Part shown: positions 9,066 to 17,700 of the stretch, piece after piece
Layout of the letters: each line of letters starts with the position of its first letter
Numbering within the stretch: the first letter of the stretch is position 1
From: JASHUC01 sp963849095
GTDB lineage: Bacteria; Pseudomonadota; Gammaproteobacteria; Steroidobacterales; Steroidobacteraceae
Length of the DNA stretch: 64,000 nt
Assembly: GCA_963849095.1 (NCBI GenBank)
Contig: CAWKGA010000008.1
Span: forward strand, 806,001-870,000
Reading direction: 5' to 3'
Made by a program: the position numbers and the translations under genes
The notes under the pieces: model-generated
Databases searched by the model: none
What the model saw: the letters and a program-made list of their open reading frames with translations, nothing else
What the model was told of the DNA's origin: nothing

Positions 9066-9535
9066 TGGAAGAATTCGGCTCCGGGCGGCTGGCCGTTGAC
9101 CCACAATTCCGAGGAGTCCCAGTGCTCGGCAATCAGGCCATCATCGCCGATGCGGAACATATCGAACCAGGTCATGTAGTAGATGTGGCTCGGATTCTGC
9201 CGGTCCCTGACCTTCCGCAGCGTGCTCACCGTGACGATGTCGCGCTCGGCGGTGATGCAGATCACGGGGACTCTCATTCGAGGCGCAACGGGACTTGGCG
9301 GGCGCACCTTGCTGAAGATCGTGACGAAGGCGGCGCGTCCCGACTCCACGTTGGGGTTGTGCTGGATGTAGCCTTCCGCCATGTATTGCGGCGCCTGGTC
9401 CATGTGACCGCCCTCGAACACGATCCGCCAGAAATCGAACACCAGGCGCTTGTTTCTCGCGAGGACGGGATCGTCGCTCCTCAGCATCGAGAGCTGATCG
9501 GGATTCTCGACCGGCGGAGGAGGTCCCTGTGTCAT
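9062..9535 (-). CDS. NTF2-like/SnoaL-like protein
   Basis: A 157-residue cytoplasmic protein of the SnoaL-like/NTF2 superfamily, seen in FWRIVFEGGHMDQAPQYMAE, YIQHNPNVESGRAAF and the closing WFDMFRIGDDGLIAEHWDS. The fold hosts small cyclases, isomerases and dehydratases as well as proteins without known activity, so no reaction can be assigned. The frame is open to 9613 inside lspA, but the ATG at 9535, 10 bp after the lspA stop, gives the conserved N-terminus. It sits between lspA and cdh in a three-gene operon and overlaps cdh by 4 bp. Confidence 0.82.
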   Translation of the reverse strand: MTQGPPPPVENPDQLSMLRSDDPVLARNKRLVFDFWRIVFEGGHMDQAPQYMAEGYIQHNPNVESGRAAFVTIFSKVRPPSPVAPRMRVPVICITAERDIVTVSTLRKVRDRQNPSHIYYMTWFDMFRIGDDGLIAEHWDSSELWVNGQPPGAEFFQ

Positions 9536-9545
9536 CTCGATGAGG

Positions 9546-10049
9546 CTACGTGAGCTCGCGGCCGCCGTGGGTCCCTGATACCACAATGATCGCCAAGCCC
9601 ACGAGCAACGCAAAATCGGCGATATTGAAAATTCCCGTACGCAGCGGGCCTAAGCCGACGTTCAGGAAATCCGTCACATCGCCGCCGTGGCTGAAGCGGT
9701 CGATCAAATTGCCCATCCCGCCGCCGCAGATCAGACCGGCGCCGAGAGTCTGGCTCGGGGTCAGGCGCTTCGAGGCGAGCGCCCAAGCACCCGCTGCGGC
9801 GACCAGCAGCAGGCCACCGTATGTAAAGAGGGTCTGGCGGAGTTCGCTCGGAAGGGACTGGCCAAGGCTCAGGAACGCGCCGGGATTCCCGGTGTACTCG
9901 AGCCGGACCGTGTCGCGCAGGAGAGATATCGTCTCTCCGGGAACGAGGTGCGCCCGAGCGGCAGACTTCGACACCTGATCGCACCCGACGCAGCAGAGCA
10001 CGATAAGCAGGAGCACGAGCGAGCGGGACGTTCTCGTCATCTTGCGCAC
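9546..10049 (-). CDS. lspA: Lipoprotein signal peptidase (signal peptidase II)
   Basis: A 167-residue membrane aspartyl protease that removes signal peptides from prolipoproteins. Family motifs are present in order: DQVSKSAAR near residue 24, YTGNPGAFLSLG, GGGMGNLIDRFSHGGDVTDFLN with one catalytic Asp, and IFNIADFALL with the second. Four membrane segments fit the hydrophobicity. It is not next to ileS, the usual lspA partner, so it may be a second copy or a rearranged locus. It is first in an operon with an NTF2-like gene and cdh. The start may be ATG 10049 or ATG 10040. Confidence 0.92.
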   Translation of the reverse strand: MRKMTRTSRSLVLLLIVLCCVGCDQVSKSAARAHLVPGETISLLRDTVRLEYTGNPGAFLSLGQSLPSELRQTLFTYGGLLLVAAAGAWALASKRLTPSQTLGAGLICGGGMGNLIDRFSHGGDVTDFLNVGLGPLRTGIFNIADFALLVGLAIIVVSGTHGGRELT

Positions 10050-10155
10050 AATTTACGACGGCACCGCCGCGCTGTCGATATCGCGACAGGGCGCCGGGGG
10101 GGCGCGATGGGGCCCATCGATCATCGGGCGCAAAAAAATGTAATAGACTCGCGCC

Positions 10156-11625
10156 ATGAGTGTCTCGGGAGCGGGGTTGGACATCCTCAGGGACATCGCC
10201 CGGCGTGCGATGCGCGAGCGTCATTTGGAGCCGGAGTTCTCACCGGAGGCTTTACGGGAGGTCGAGGGGATCGGTCGGGCCGCGACCGGCGCGGGGGCGG
10301 ACATACGCGATCTGCGCGGGCTTCTGTGGGCATCGATCGATAACGACGACTCGCGAGATCTCGATCAGCTTTCAGTTGCGGAGCCCTTGCCGGGGAGCAG
10401 CGTCAAGGTATTGGTGGCCGTCGCCGACGTGGACGCGCTGGTGACGCGAGGGTCCCCGATCGATGTGCATGCCCGCGTCAATACGACCTCCGTTTATACC
10501 GTCGCACAGATCTTTTCGATGCTTCCGGAGAAGCTGTCGACGGACCTGACTTCTCTCGCCGAGGACCGGGAACGGCTAGCGATCATCATGGAGATGACCG
10601 TGGGCGCCGAGGGCGACATCACCGCTTCCGACCTTTATCGGGGCGTGGTCGTCAACCGGGCCAAGCTCGCCTACGACAGCGTTGCGGCATGGCTCGAGGG
10701 CACTGGGCCAGCGCCCGAGAGGCTCGCCGCGGTTCCCGGCCTGGAGCAGCAGCTGCGCATGCAGGACCAGGCCGCGCAGCGACTGCGGCAGGTGCGGCAC
10801 GCGCACGGCGCCTTGAGCCTCGCTTCGAGCGAGGCGCTTCCGGTGCTCGAAGGTGAGGTGCTGCGCGATCTTCGTCCGGAGGAAGGTAACCGGGCGAAGG
10901 AGTTGATCGAGGACTTCATGATTGCCGCGAACGGCGTGACGGCACGGTATCTCTCGGGCCGGGGGTTGCCGTCGCTGCGCCGCGTGCTGCGCACGCCCGA
11001 GCGGTGGGGCCGGATTGCTGCGCTGGCCACCGAGCACGGCGACAGCCTGCCGGCGGTCGCGAGCGCCCAGGCTCTCAATCAGTTCCTCTTGAAGCGCCGC
11101 CGCACGGATCCCGCGGGCTTTCCGGATCTGAGTCTTGCGGTGATCAAGCTCCTCGGGCGCGGAGAGTATGTGCTCCAGCGGCCCGGCGAGGCCGTGGAGG
11201 GCCACTTCGGGCTTGCGGTGAGCGACTACACGCATGCGACCGCACCCAATCGGCGGTTTCCGGACCTGATCTCGCACCGTCTGCTCAAGCAGGCGATGAG
11301 CGGCGGGCCGCCTCCGTACTCCGAGTCGGAGCTGCGGTCGCTCGCGGCACACTGCACGGTCCAAGAGGACAATGCGGCCAAGGTGGAGCGGCGCCTGCGC
11401 AAGTCGGCCGCCGCGCTGCTCCTGAGCTCTCGGGTCGGCCAACGGTTCGATGCGGTCGTCACCGGTGCCGGCGAGAAGGGAACCTGGGTCCGGATAACCT
11501 CGCCGATGGCCGAGGGCAAGCTGATACGGGGCACCGGGGGCCTCGACGTAGGCCGCCGCGTGCGCGTCGCGCTCGTGAACACGGACGTTGCCCAGGGCTT
11601 CATCGACTTCGAGCTCGCGCGCTAG
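10156..11625 (+). CDS. RNB-domain exoribonuclease (RNase II/R family, short form)
   Basis: A 489-residue protein dominated by the RNB catalytic domain. The aspartate cluster IDNDDSRDLDQ (near residue 62) that binds the catalytic Mg ions is intact, as are VADVDALV and, near the C-terminal end of the domain, DYTHATAPNRRFPDLI. A short S1-like C-terminus follows (about 430-489). At this length it lacks the N-terminal cold-shock domains of full RNase R, like the compact RNB proteins of several gammaproteobacteria. It should degrade RNA 3'-to-5'. It stands alone upstream of the DUF945 gene, with the lspA operon divergent. Confidence 0.9.
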   Translation: MSVSGAGLDILRDIARRAMRERHLEPEFSPEALREVEGIGRAATGAGADIRDLRGLLWASIDNDDSRDLDQLSVAEPLPGSSVKVLVAVADVDALVTRGSPIDVHARVNTTSVYTVAQIFSMLPEKLSTDLTSLAEDRERLAIIMEMTVGAEGDITASDLYRGVVVNRAKLAYDSVAAWLEGTGPAPERLAAVPGLEQQLRMQDQAAQRLRQVRHAHGALSLASSEALPVLEGEVLRDLRPEEGNRAKELIEDFMIAANGVTARYLSGRGLPSLRRVLRTPERWGRIAALATEHGDSLPAVASAQALNQFLLKRRRTDPAGFPDLSLAVIKLLGRGEYVLQRPGEAVEGHFGLAVSDYTHATAPNRRFPDLISHRLLKQAMSGGPPPYSESELRSLAAHCTVQEDNAAKVERRLRKSAAALLLSSRVGQRFDAVVTGAGEKGTWVRITSPMAEGKLIRGTGGLDVGRRVRVALVNTDVAQGFIDFELAR

Positions 11626-11761
11626 CCGCCGTGCCATCCGATTCTCGGCGCTCGGGACGGGAGTAGGGGGCCGAAGGGCGCGGATCGGCAGAAGGAAAGT
11701 CCACCCGCCGCACGCAGGGCGATCCGCTACAATACCCCGCCACAAAACAGGGGGGACGGAC

Positions 11762-13132
11762 ATGGCGACCCGATTGAGGATCGTGCTGATTGCCGTGGTC
11801 GTTGTGCTCGCCGCCTACACGGGCGCAGCCTGGCTCATCGGCCTCAAAGTTCAAGGGCAGCTGGAGGCCCGCGAGCAGCAGATTCTACAGAGCGTGCCGT
11901 ACGTCGTTCTGATCCGGCGCGACTACCACAGAGGCATCTTCGGGGCCACGGAGGAGGCGACCTATGGTCTTAAATTCCCCCTCGGCCGACTGAGTCAGGC
12001 GCTCCCCGCCGGCGGGACCAGCCCATCGCTTCAGCTCACCCTGCGTAACACCATATATCACGGCCCGCTGCCCCGGTTTCGCTCCATCGCGCTCGCGACC
12101 GTCGATACGGAGTTCGTGGCGCCTCCGGCGCTCGGCGCGAAGCTGAAAGCCATCTTCGGCGACCGGCCGCCGATCGCAATCCACAGCAGCCTGGGCTGGC
12201 TGGGTGGAACCAAGGCGGAGTTCTCGAGCCCCGGCTTCCAGATGCCGTTGCCGACCGGTGGGACACTGACCTCGCGGGGCCTCACCGGCTCCGTCGAAAT
12301 GACGCGCGATTCTGCCTCGTGGACGGGGCACTTCACCTCGGGGGGCGTCGACGTTCAGGGACCGCGGGGGAGCCTTGACATCGGCAATTTCACCTTGGAC
12401 GAGAACATGCGGCGGGCGTTCGACACGATCTATGTCGGCGACGGCCAGGCGAGTCTCGCGAGTGTGGACGTGCGCGGAGCGAGCGGCGCGCCGTTCCTCA
12501 TGAAAGGCCTATCAATCAGCAGCTCGGCGAAGGCGGACAGCGAATACGTCAATTACGACGTTCGCGTCGTCGCGGACCAGGTGAGCGGAGGGACTTACTC
12601 GTTCACGCACGTCGTGTACGCCATCCGCATCTTGCACCTCGATGGATCCGCCCTCGCGTCGCTGGTAAATGCGATTCGGCAGGCCGAGGCGAACTCGGCG
12701 CCGGCCGACGCTGCGGCGGTTCGAGCGAACATAAACGGCGCTTTGAGCCAGTACGGTGTCGAGCTCCTCGTGCACGATCCGGTCATCCACATCCAGAGCC
12801 TCGCATTTGCCATGCCGGAGGGAGAGTTCCACCTCGCCGCAAGTCTGGAGGCGCACGGTATCCGTCGAGGGGATCTCGCGGGAGGGATGGCGAGCATGCT
12901 CGCCCTGACGCAGCATCTCGACGTCACGGCCGACCTCAAAATCGATGCCGCTCTCCTCAGCAAGCTGGTCGGCAGTAGCGCGCAAGGTCCAATGCTCTCT
13001 GCGCAGCTCGACTCGCTGGAGAAGCAGGGCTATCTCAAGCGCGACGGTGCCGCGTGGACCGCGCAGCTCGCGTTCCACGGAGGAAAGCTCACGATCAACG
13101 GCCAGGCGTATCCGCCGCTCCCCTCGCAGTAA
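11762..13132 (+). CDS. DUF945/YdgA-family protein
   Basis: A 456-residue protein with one N-terminal membrane anchor (about residues 5-24) and a large extracytoplasmic region, matching YdgA/DUF945 in layout: GLKVQGQLEAREQQILQ after the anchor, repeated SLGWLGGTKAEF and SGGVDVQGPRG strand segments, and a C-terminal LTINGQAYPPL. Function is unknown; E. coli YdgA is an envelope protein. A longer frame begins at 11588 inside the RNB gene, but ATG 11762 has a GGGGGGAC ribosome-binding site and begins at the anchor. Its end overlaps the convergent kinase gene by 38 bp. Confidence 0.82.
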   Translation: MATRLRIVLIAVVVVLAAYTGAAWLIGLKVQGQLEAREQQILQSVPYVVLIRRDYHRGIFGATEEATYGLKFPLGRLSQALPAGGTSPSLQLTLRNTIYHGPLPRFRSIALATVDTEFVAPPALGAKLKAIFGDRPPIAIHSSLGWLGGTKAEFSSPGFQMPLPTGGTLTSRGLTGSVEMTRDSASWTGHFTSGGVDVQGPRGSLDIGNFTLDENMRRAFDTIYVGDGQASLASVDVRGASGAPFLMKGLSISSSAKADSEYVNYDVRVVADQVSGGTYSFTHVVYAIRILHLDGSALASLVNAIRQAEANSAPADAAAVRANINGALSQYGVELLVHDPVIHIQSLAFAMPEGEFHLAASLEAHGIRRGDLAGGMASMLALTQHLDVTADLKIDAALLSKLVGSSAQGPMLSAQLDSLEKQGYLKRDGAAWTAQLAFHGGKLTINGQAYPPLPSQ

Positions 13133-14519
13133 GCACCGTCCGCCGCAGGGGAATACGGACGTTGACGCACAGCCCCGGATCGGCGTCGGTGAGTGCGATC
13201 GTGTATTGATGAAGCCGTGCGATGGCTGCGACGAGCGCGAGGCCGAGGCCGTTGCCCGGTGTGGTGCGGCTCCTCTCCAGCCGATAGAGTCGTCCGAAGA
13301 CCTTCTCGCGCTCCGAGACGGGAATGCCCGGGCCGGAATCGACGATCCGGACGAGCGCCTCGTCGCTCGTGCCACGGCACTCGATCGAGATGGCCGCGCT
13401 CCGGCCTGCGTGCCGGATGGCATTCTCCACCAGATTGGAGAACATCTGCATCAGGAGCGTCCGGTCCCCTAGCACACTGATGCCGCCGTCGAGCTCGGTG
13501 GCCAGGGTTTGCTGCCCGTCCTCGGCGACCGGGGCATAGATCTCGGCGACCTGGCGCAGCAGCCCGGGGAGATCGAGCGACGCAAAGCTCGCGAGGCGCA
13601 TGCCGGACTCGATCTGCGAGATCCGCAGCAGCGCGGAAAAGACGGTGAGGATCGCGTCGCAATCCTTAAGCGCGCGGTCCACGACGAGCCCGTATTCCTC
13701 GGCGGAGGTCGATTTGTTCCGCGCGGACTCGAGCCTCTGCCTTAAGCGGGTGAGTGGGGTGCGCAGATCGTGGGCGATGTCGCTCGAGACCTGTCGCAGG
13801 CTCTCGAGGAGGGCCGCGATGCGATCGAGCATGTCGTTGATGGTCTCGGAGAGCTGATCGAGCTGCGCCTGCGAGTGGTGCACCGGAATCCGCTCGCCGA
13901 ATCGGCCCGCGACGATCGCGCGGCAGGTGCGGGTGATCGCGTCGATGCGCCTCAAGAAGCTCGCACTCACCAGCAGGCCTCCCGCGGCCGCCAGCGTGAC
14001 AGTGACGCCGATGATCCAGGCGAAGGAGGCGAGAATGCGGTTCCGTGTCCGCACGAATGGCTCGGCGTTCTCCCCGACGAACATGTAGGTGCCGTCGGGG
14101 AGAAACGCGCCTTGGCCCAGTACCGTGTGATCATGCCGATCGCCGCGAGCCGCCCGGCGTATCGCAAACTCGAACAGGCCCGGTCGCGGCGGCATCGGAT
14201 CGAGGTTTCCGGCAAGTTTCTTGCCGTCGCGGCTCTGAAGGAGGAAGCGGCCGGAGAGGCTCGGAACGGCGGTGAGCTGATGGACCACCTCGATGGCCTC
14301 CGAAAGGCCCTCGCTGTGGTAGCCGCTTGCGATCGCTCCGGCATCGGCGCTGATGAATTCGCGCAGCTCCGCGCGCATTGCGTGGTCCGCGATCCAGTAA
14401 GCGGTGAACCCAAGCAGCAGCGCGGAGGCCGCGAAGAGACCGATCAGCCACGCGGACAGGCGGGCTGTCTCACTATCGATGCGCCTAAGGCCGAGCAACG
14501 AACAGGTACCCCGATCCAC
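13095..14519 (-). CDS. Two-component sensor histidine kinase
   Basis: A 474-residue inner-membrane kinase: first membrane segment about 22-44, a periplasmic sensor region of about 120 residues, second membrane segment about 165-188, HAMP linker, dimerisation domain with H-box SSDIAHDLRTPLTRLRQR near 250, N-box NLVENAIRHA, G1 DSGPGIP and G2 NGLGLALV. The preceding OmpR-type regulator gene ends inside its start (35-bp overlap), so the pair is translationally coupled. A slightly later start is possible. The layout resembles PhoQ/QseC-like kinases; no signal can be deduced. Confidence 0.93.
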   Translation of the reverse strand: MDRGTCSLLGLRRIDSETARLSAWLIGLFAASALLLGFTAYWIADHAMRAELREFISADAGAIASGYHSEGLSEAIEVVHQLTAVPSLSGRFLLQSRDGKKLAGNLDPMPPRPGLFEFAIRRAARGDRHDHTVLGQGAFLPDGTYMFVGENAEPFVRTRNRILASFAWIIGVTVTLAAAGGLLVSASFLRRIDAITRTCRAIVAGRFGERIPVHHSQAQLDQLSETINDMLDRIAALLESLRQVSSDIAHDLRTPLTRLRQRLESARNKSTSAEEYGLVVDRALKDCDAILTVFSALLRISQIESGMRLASFASLDLPGLLRQVAEIYAPVAEDGQQTLATELDGGISVLGDRTLLMQMFSNLVENAIRHAGRSAAISIECRGTSDEALVRIVDSGPGIPVSEREKVFGRLYRLERSRTTPGNGLGLALVAAIARLHQYTIALTDADPGLCVNVRIPLRRTVLTARGAADTPGR

Positions 14520-15168
14520 GAATGGTGCGAATGTACTCGGTGCCCGCGCCGTGGCTCAGTTTGGATCGCAGGCGGCTCATGTGGCTCTCGACGACGCTGG
14601 TCTTCGGATCGAAGTGAATATCCCAGACCTGCTCGAGGAGCATCGCGCGCGTGACGACGCTGCCGGCATTTCGCAGCAGGTATTCGAGCAGCTTGAACTC
14701 CTGCGGCAGGAGCGCGATCTCGCAGTCGCCCCGCGTGACCGTGCGCTTGATGAGGTCCAGCTCGATGTCCGCGGCGCGCAGGCGTGTCTGCACCGGCGCT
14801 GAGGTCGTGCGGCGTGCCAGTGCTCTGATGCGGGCCAGCAGCTCGGCCAGAAAGAACGGCTTGACGAGGTAGTCGTCGCCGCCTGCTTCCAGGCCCTCCA
14901 CGCGATCATCCAGGCCGTCCATCGCCGTGAGATAGAGCACCGGCGTATTCGTGCCCGACCGGCGAATGTCCTTCAGGACCGCGAGGCCGTCCCGGCCCGG
15001 CAGCAGGCGATCGAGAATGATGACGTGATATTCCCCGCGCAGCGCGCAGGAGAGTCCGGATATGCCGTCCGAAGCATGCTCGACATCGATGCCTTGGGCG
15101 GAGAGGCCCTCGGCGATATAGGCCGCCGTCTCGCGGTCGTCCTCGATGAGCAGCACCTTCATGGGCAA
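14485..15168 (-). CDS. OmpR/PhoB-family response regulator
   Basis: A 227-residue DNA-binding regulator. The receiver domain has the acidic pocket IEDD, phospho-acceptor Asp in VIILDRLLPG (near 53) and conserved Lys in DDYLVKPF. The C-terminal winged helix (about 130-225) carries LLPQEFKLLEYLLRNAGSVV and HMSRLRSKL with the final IRTIRGSGYLF. It is encoded upstream of and overlapping its kinase gene. The pair ends 5 bp from the exported methyltransferase gene in the same direction, so all three might be one transcript with the methyltransferase first. Confidence 0.95.
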   Translation of the reverse strand: MPMKVLLIEDDRETAAYIAEGLSAQGIDVEHASDGISGLSCALRGEYHVIILDRLLPGRDGLAVLKDIRRSGTNTPVLYLTAMDGLDDRVEGLEAGGDDYLVKPFFLAELLARIRALARRTTSAPVQTRLRAADIELDLIKRTVTRGDCEIALLPQEFKLLEYLLRNAGSVVTRAMLLEQVWDIHFDPKTSVVESHMSRLRSKLSHGAGTEYIRTIRGSGYLFVARP

Positions 15169-15172
15169 GACG

Positions 15173-15967
15173 CTACCGCAGGGGCGCCGGCTTGCGAAAC
15201 TCGAAAATGGTTCGGTCCGTGCACCCCCGGATGGAAGGCGAGAAAATGATCTGCAGGTGATCGTCGGCGGGATTGGCGAGGAGGTGGCTCTCCTCGACGA
15301 GCTCGAACCCGGCCGCGGTAACTTGGCGTTTGATCACCGCGGGATCGATCCGATGCAGCTTGATGTCGCGCGTGCCGGAGCCCGGCACCGCATTGTGATC
15401 GACGACGAAGAAGATACCGCCAGGCTTCAGGGCCTTGAAGATGCGTGCGTTGAGGCTCGACGTGTCGATGTCATTCAAGAGCAGATCGTGGTAGTACAGC
15501 ACGATGAAGACGATATCGACGTGCCGCGGCAGCTGCAGCTTGTTGTAGTCGACGAGGTGGTACTCGCAGTTCGGATGTGCCGCAACGAAGGCGCGGCTTG
15601 CCGCTCCCGACCGTTTCCCCGTGTACGGCAGGTCGTACATGTACACGTGACCCTTCGGGCCCACGATGTCCGAGAGCATCGTGGTGTAGTACTGACCGAA
15701 GGAGGCGAACTCGACGACGCGGTCGCCCGGCTTGATCCCCGACATCATGAGAATCTCGGCGGGCTTGCGGTTCATGTCGCGTGCCCGCTGGGCCGCGCTG
15801 CGGGCCGGCGATTCGATGGCGCTCCGGATGTAGGAAGGTGTGTCCGCCGGTACTTCGTACGCGGGCGGCGCTCCGGCGGCATCCGCGGCGAGCGAGGCGA
15901 CATTTGCGGCACTCAGCGCCGAACACGCCGCGAGGGCGACCAGGATTCGCTGGAAAAGCGTGCTCAT
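15173..15967 (-). CDS. Exported class I SAM-dependent methyltransferase-like protein
   Basis: A 264-residue protein with a signal peptide (LVALAACSALSAANVASLAA) followed by a Rossmann methyltransferase domain. Visible signatures are KPGDRVVEFASFGQYYT (motif I variant with F in place of the usual glycines), VDIVFIVLYYHDLLL and LKPGGIFFVVDHNA. Related proteins from proteobacteria are annotated as predicted methyltransferases with signal peptides, but periplasmic use of SAM is unproven. A longer frame reaches 16096; ATG 15967 is the one that starts a signal peptide. The gene precedes the response regulator by 5 bp. Confidence 0.8.
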   Translation of the reverse strand: MSTLFQRILVALAACSALSAANVASLAADAAGAPPAYEVPADTPSYIRSAIESPARSAAQRARDMNRKPAEILMMSGIKPGDRVVEFASFGQYYTTMLSDIVGPKGHVYMYDLPYTGKRSGAASRAFVAAHPNCEYHLVDYNKLQLPRHVDIVFIVLYYHDLLLNDIDTSSLNARIFKALKPGGIFFVVDHNAVPGSGTRDIKLHRIDPAVIKRQVTAAGFELVEESHLLANPADDHLQIIFSPSIRGCTDRTIFEFRKPAPLR

Positions 15968-16188
15968 GTGACCCTCGTGGTGTTTTCGGCCGGACGAGGC
16001 CTGAAGGAGAGGCAGAGCCCGGCCTACGCTCGAGTATATAACAGAGGGACGCCGCCCACGGGCTGGCCCACCAGCCGGGCGGTCCGTTAGGAGCACGAGG
16101 CAGCCTGTTCGCAGCCGACATCCGTCGCTCGGAGCGAAGAAGTCGAGCTAAACTGGCGGATGCACTGACACGATCGGAGCAGGCACAC

Positions 16189-17190
16189 ATGCAATACGTA
16201 CGGTTGGGCTCGTCGGGCGTGAAGGTCTCGCGGATTTGCCTGGGCTGCATGAGCTTCGGCTCCGGGTTCGATTGGATGCTGCCCGAAGATCAGAGTTTCG
16301 CGATCGTTCGCAAGGCCCTCGACTCGGGGATCAACTTCTTCGACACCGCCAACGTGTACTCGTTGGGAGAGAGTGAGCAGATCCTCGGGCGCGCTCTGCA
16401 GGCGTTCGAAGTCAAGCGCGAAGATGTCGTGGTGGCGACGAAGCTGTTCCATCCCATGGGCCCGGGACCGAATCAGAAAGGCCTCTCGCGCAAGCACATT
16501 TTTCAGGCGATCGACGCCAGCCTGAAACGGCTCGCCATGGATTACGTGGACCTGTATCAGATCCACCGCTTCGATCGCGAGACACCGATCGAGGAGACGC
16601 TCGATGCGCTGACACAGTTGATCCGGGACGGGAAAGTCCGCTACATCGGCGCCTCGACGATGTCGGCCTATCAGTTCGCGAAGCTGCTGTTCAGGGCCGA
16701 TCAGCTGGGCCTCGCGCGCTTCATCACGATGCAGAACAACTACAGCTTGCTTTACCGGGAGGAGGAGCGGGAGATGGTTCCGCTGTGCCGCGAGGAGGGA
16801 ATCGGCCTGATCCCCTACAGTCCCCTGGGCGGCGGCCTTCTCACGGGGAGCCGCCGCGCCGGGACTGTTCGCTCGCACTCGCCGATGGCGCGTGATCGAT
16901 TCCGCCGCAAGGCGGACGAGGCGGTGATCGATGCGGTCGCGTCGATCGCGCGGGAGCGCGGCGTGCGACCGGCCGAGATCGCCGTTGCATGGCTGCTCGC
17001 GCAGCCGGGCGTCACTGCGCCCATCGTCGGTGCGACCAAGGCGAGCCACCTCGAGGATCCCGTCAAGGCGGTGGACACTCGGCTCACCGCCGAGGAGACC
17101 GCGAAGCTCGAGGGCGCGTACGAGACCCAGCCGCCACTGCCGGTCTACTTCCGGCCTCCGCCTCCCGATGGGACGCCACACAGCCGTTGA
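16189..17190 (+). CDS. Aldo/keto reductase
   Basis: A 333-residue NADPH-dependent oxidoreductase with the AKR barrel. Catalytic tetrad candidates are visible: Asp and Tyr in FFDTANVYSLGESE, Lys in VVVATKLFHP and His in LYQIHRFD. The NADP-binding end reads PIVGATKASHLEDPV. It most resembles the voltage-gated-K-channel-beta/YajO-type AKRs that reduce aldehydes and ketones. It stands alone, with good ATG context and a divergent methyltransferase gene upstream. Nothing around it identifies a substrate. Confidence 0.93.
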   Translation: MQYVRLGSSGVKVSRICLGCMSFGSGFDWMLPEDQSFAIVRKALDSGINFFDTANVYSLGESEQILGRALQAFEVKREDVVVATKLFHPMGPGPNQKGLSRKHIFQAIDASLKRLAMDYVDLYQIHRFDRETPIEETLDALTQLIRDGKVRYIGASTMSAYQFAKLLFRADQLGLARFITMQNNYSLLYREEEREMVPLCREEGIGLIPYSPLGGGLLTGSRRAGTVRSHSPMARDRFRRKADEAVIDAVASIARERGVRPAEIAVAWLLAQPGVTAPIVGATKASHLEDPVKAVDTRLTAEETAKLEGAYETQPPLPVYFRPPPPDGTPHSR

Positions 17191-17237
17191 TCGCGAGTGG
17201 TCCTCCCGCGCGCGACGCCCACCGCAGTTCGGGAAAC

Positions 17238-17282
17238 TGTCCGATTGTCCGGTTGCCTGTCCGCGGACAATGGCAACGGACA
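17238..17282. promoter_or_regulatory. Clustered TGTCCG/CGGACA sites, probable sigma-54 activator-binding region
   Basis: Three copies of TGTCCG (17238, 17246, 17258) and two of CGGACA (17264, 17277) lie within 45 bp. The central pair forms the perfect palindrome TGTCCGCGGACA at 17258-17269, and the outer copies are almost symmetric about it. The cluster lies about 80-110 bp upstream of a sigma-54 promoter, the normal distance for a bacterial enhancer-binding protein. Its regulator is not encoded in the window. Confidence 0.65.
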
Positions 17283-17346
17283 ACTCGAAAGGAGTTCCGG
17301 CGGCAATAATCATTACATAACAATGAGTTGCTTCGTCACGATGCAC

Positions 17347-17362
17347 TGGCACGGCCCGTGCA
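17347..17362 (+). promoter_or_regulatory. Sigma-54 (RpoN) promoter
   Basis: TGGCACGGCCCGTGCA matches the -24/-12 consensus at every key position except one (GTGC for TTGC), with GG and GC exactly 12 bases apart. The predicted start point, near 17373, is about 32 bp before the TolC-like start codon at 17405. The upstream TGTCCG cluster strengthens the call. Confidence 0.7.
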
Positions 17363-17404
17363 GAAGGACCCACAACCCGGCGTGGCGAGCGGAACTCGGA
17401 ACTC

Positions 17405-17700
17405 ATGTTGAAGCAGTGCCTCATCCTCATCGGCGTCATCATCGCCGTCCAGGCGGCGAGACCCGCGGACGCGAACGACTTGATGCGGCTGTACCGACTG
17501 GCGCTGGCTCGCGACACGACGATCCGATCGGCGATGTATCAGCGCGATGCGGCCATCGAGGCGCGCCCCCAGGCGCTGTCGCAGTGGCTGCCGCAATTGG
17601 CCGGCACGGCATCGAGGGAGCGCGAATTCATCGCCGAGCAGGCCGCCGAGTTCGGGATTTCCTCGAACGGAAGCACGCCCCTCGGCTCCATCGGCGAGCC
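17405..17700 (+). pseudogene. TolC-family outer-membrane efflux protein, N-terminal remnant
   Basis: The first ~100 residues are intact: a signal peptide (LILIGVIIAVQAARPADA) and the start of a TolC-type domain (DLMRLYRLALARDTTIRSA, DAAIEARPQALSQWLPQLAG). Around 17690-17706 the homology stops and the neighbouring frame takes up a histidine kinase. About 350 residues of the efflux protein are missing. The gene keeps a sigma-54 promoter and enhancer cluster. The arrangement implies loss of an efflux operon whose last gene was the kinase. Confidence 0.75.

Noticed and set aside
16061..16076. GGCTGG/CCAGCC hairpin upstream of the methyltransferase gene
   Set aside because: Short arms in a GC-rich region; no clear role.
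16087..17517. Minus-strand 476-residue frame over the aldo/keto reductase gene
   Set aside because: Composition is the complement of the AKR gene; the AKR has all catalytic motifs.
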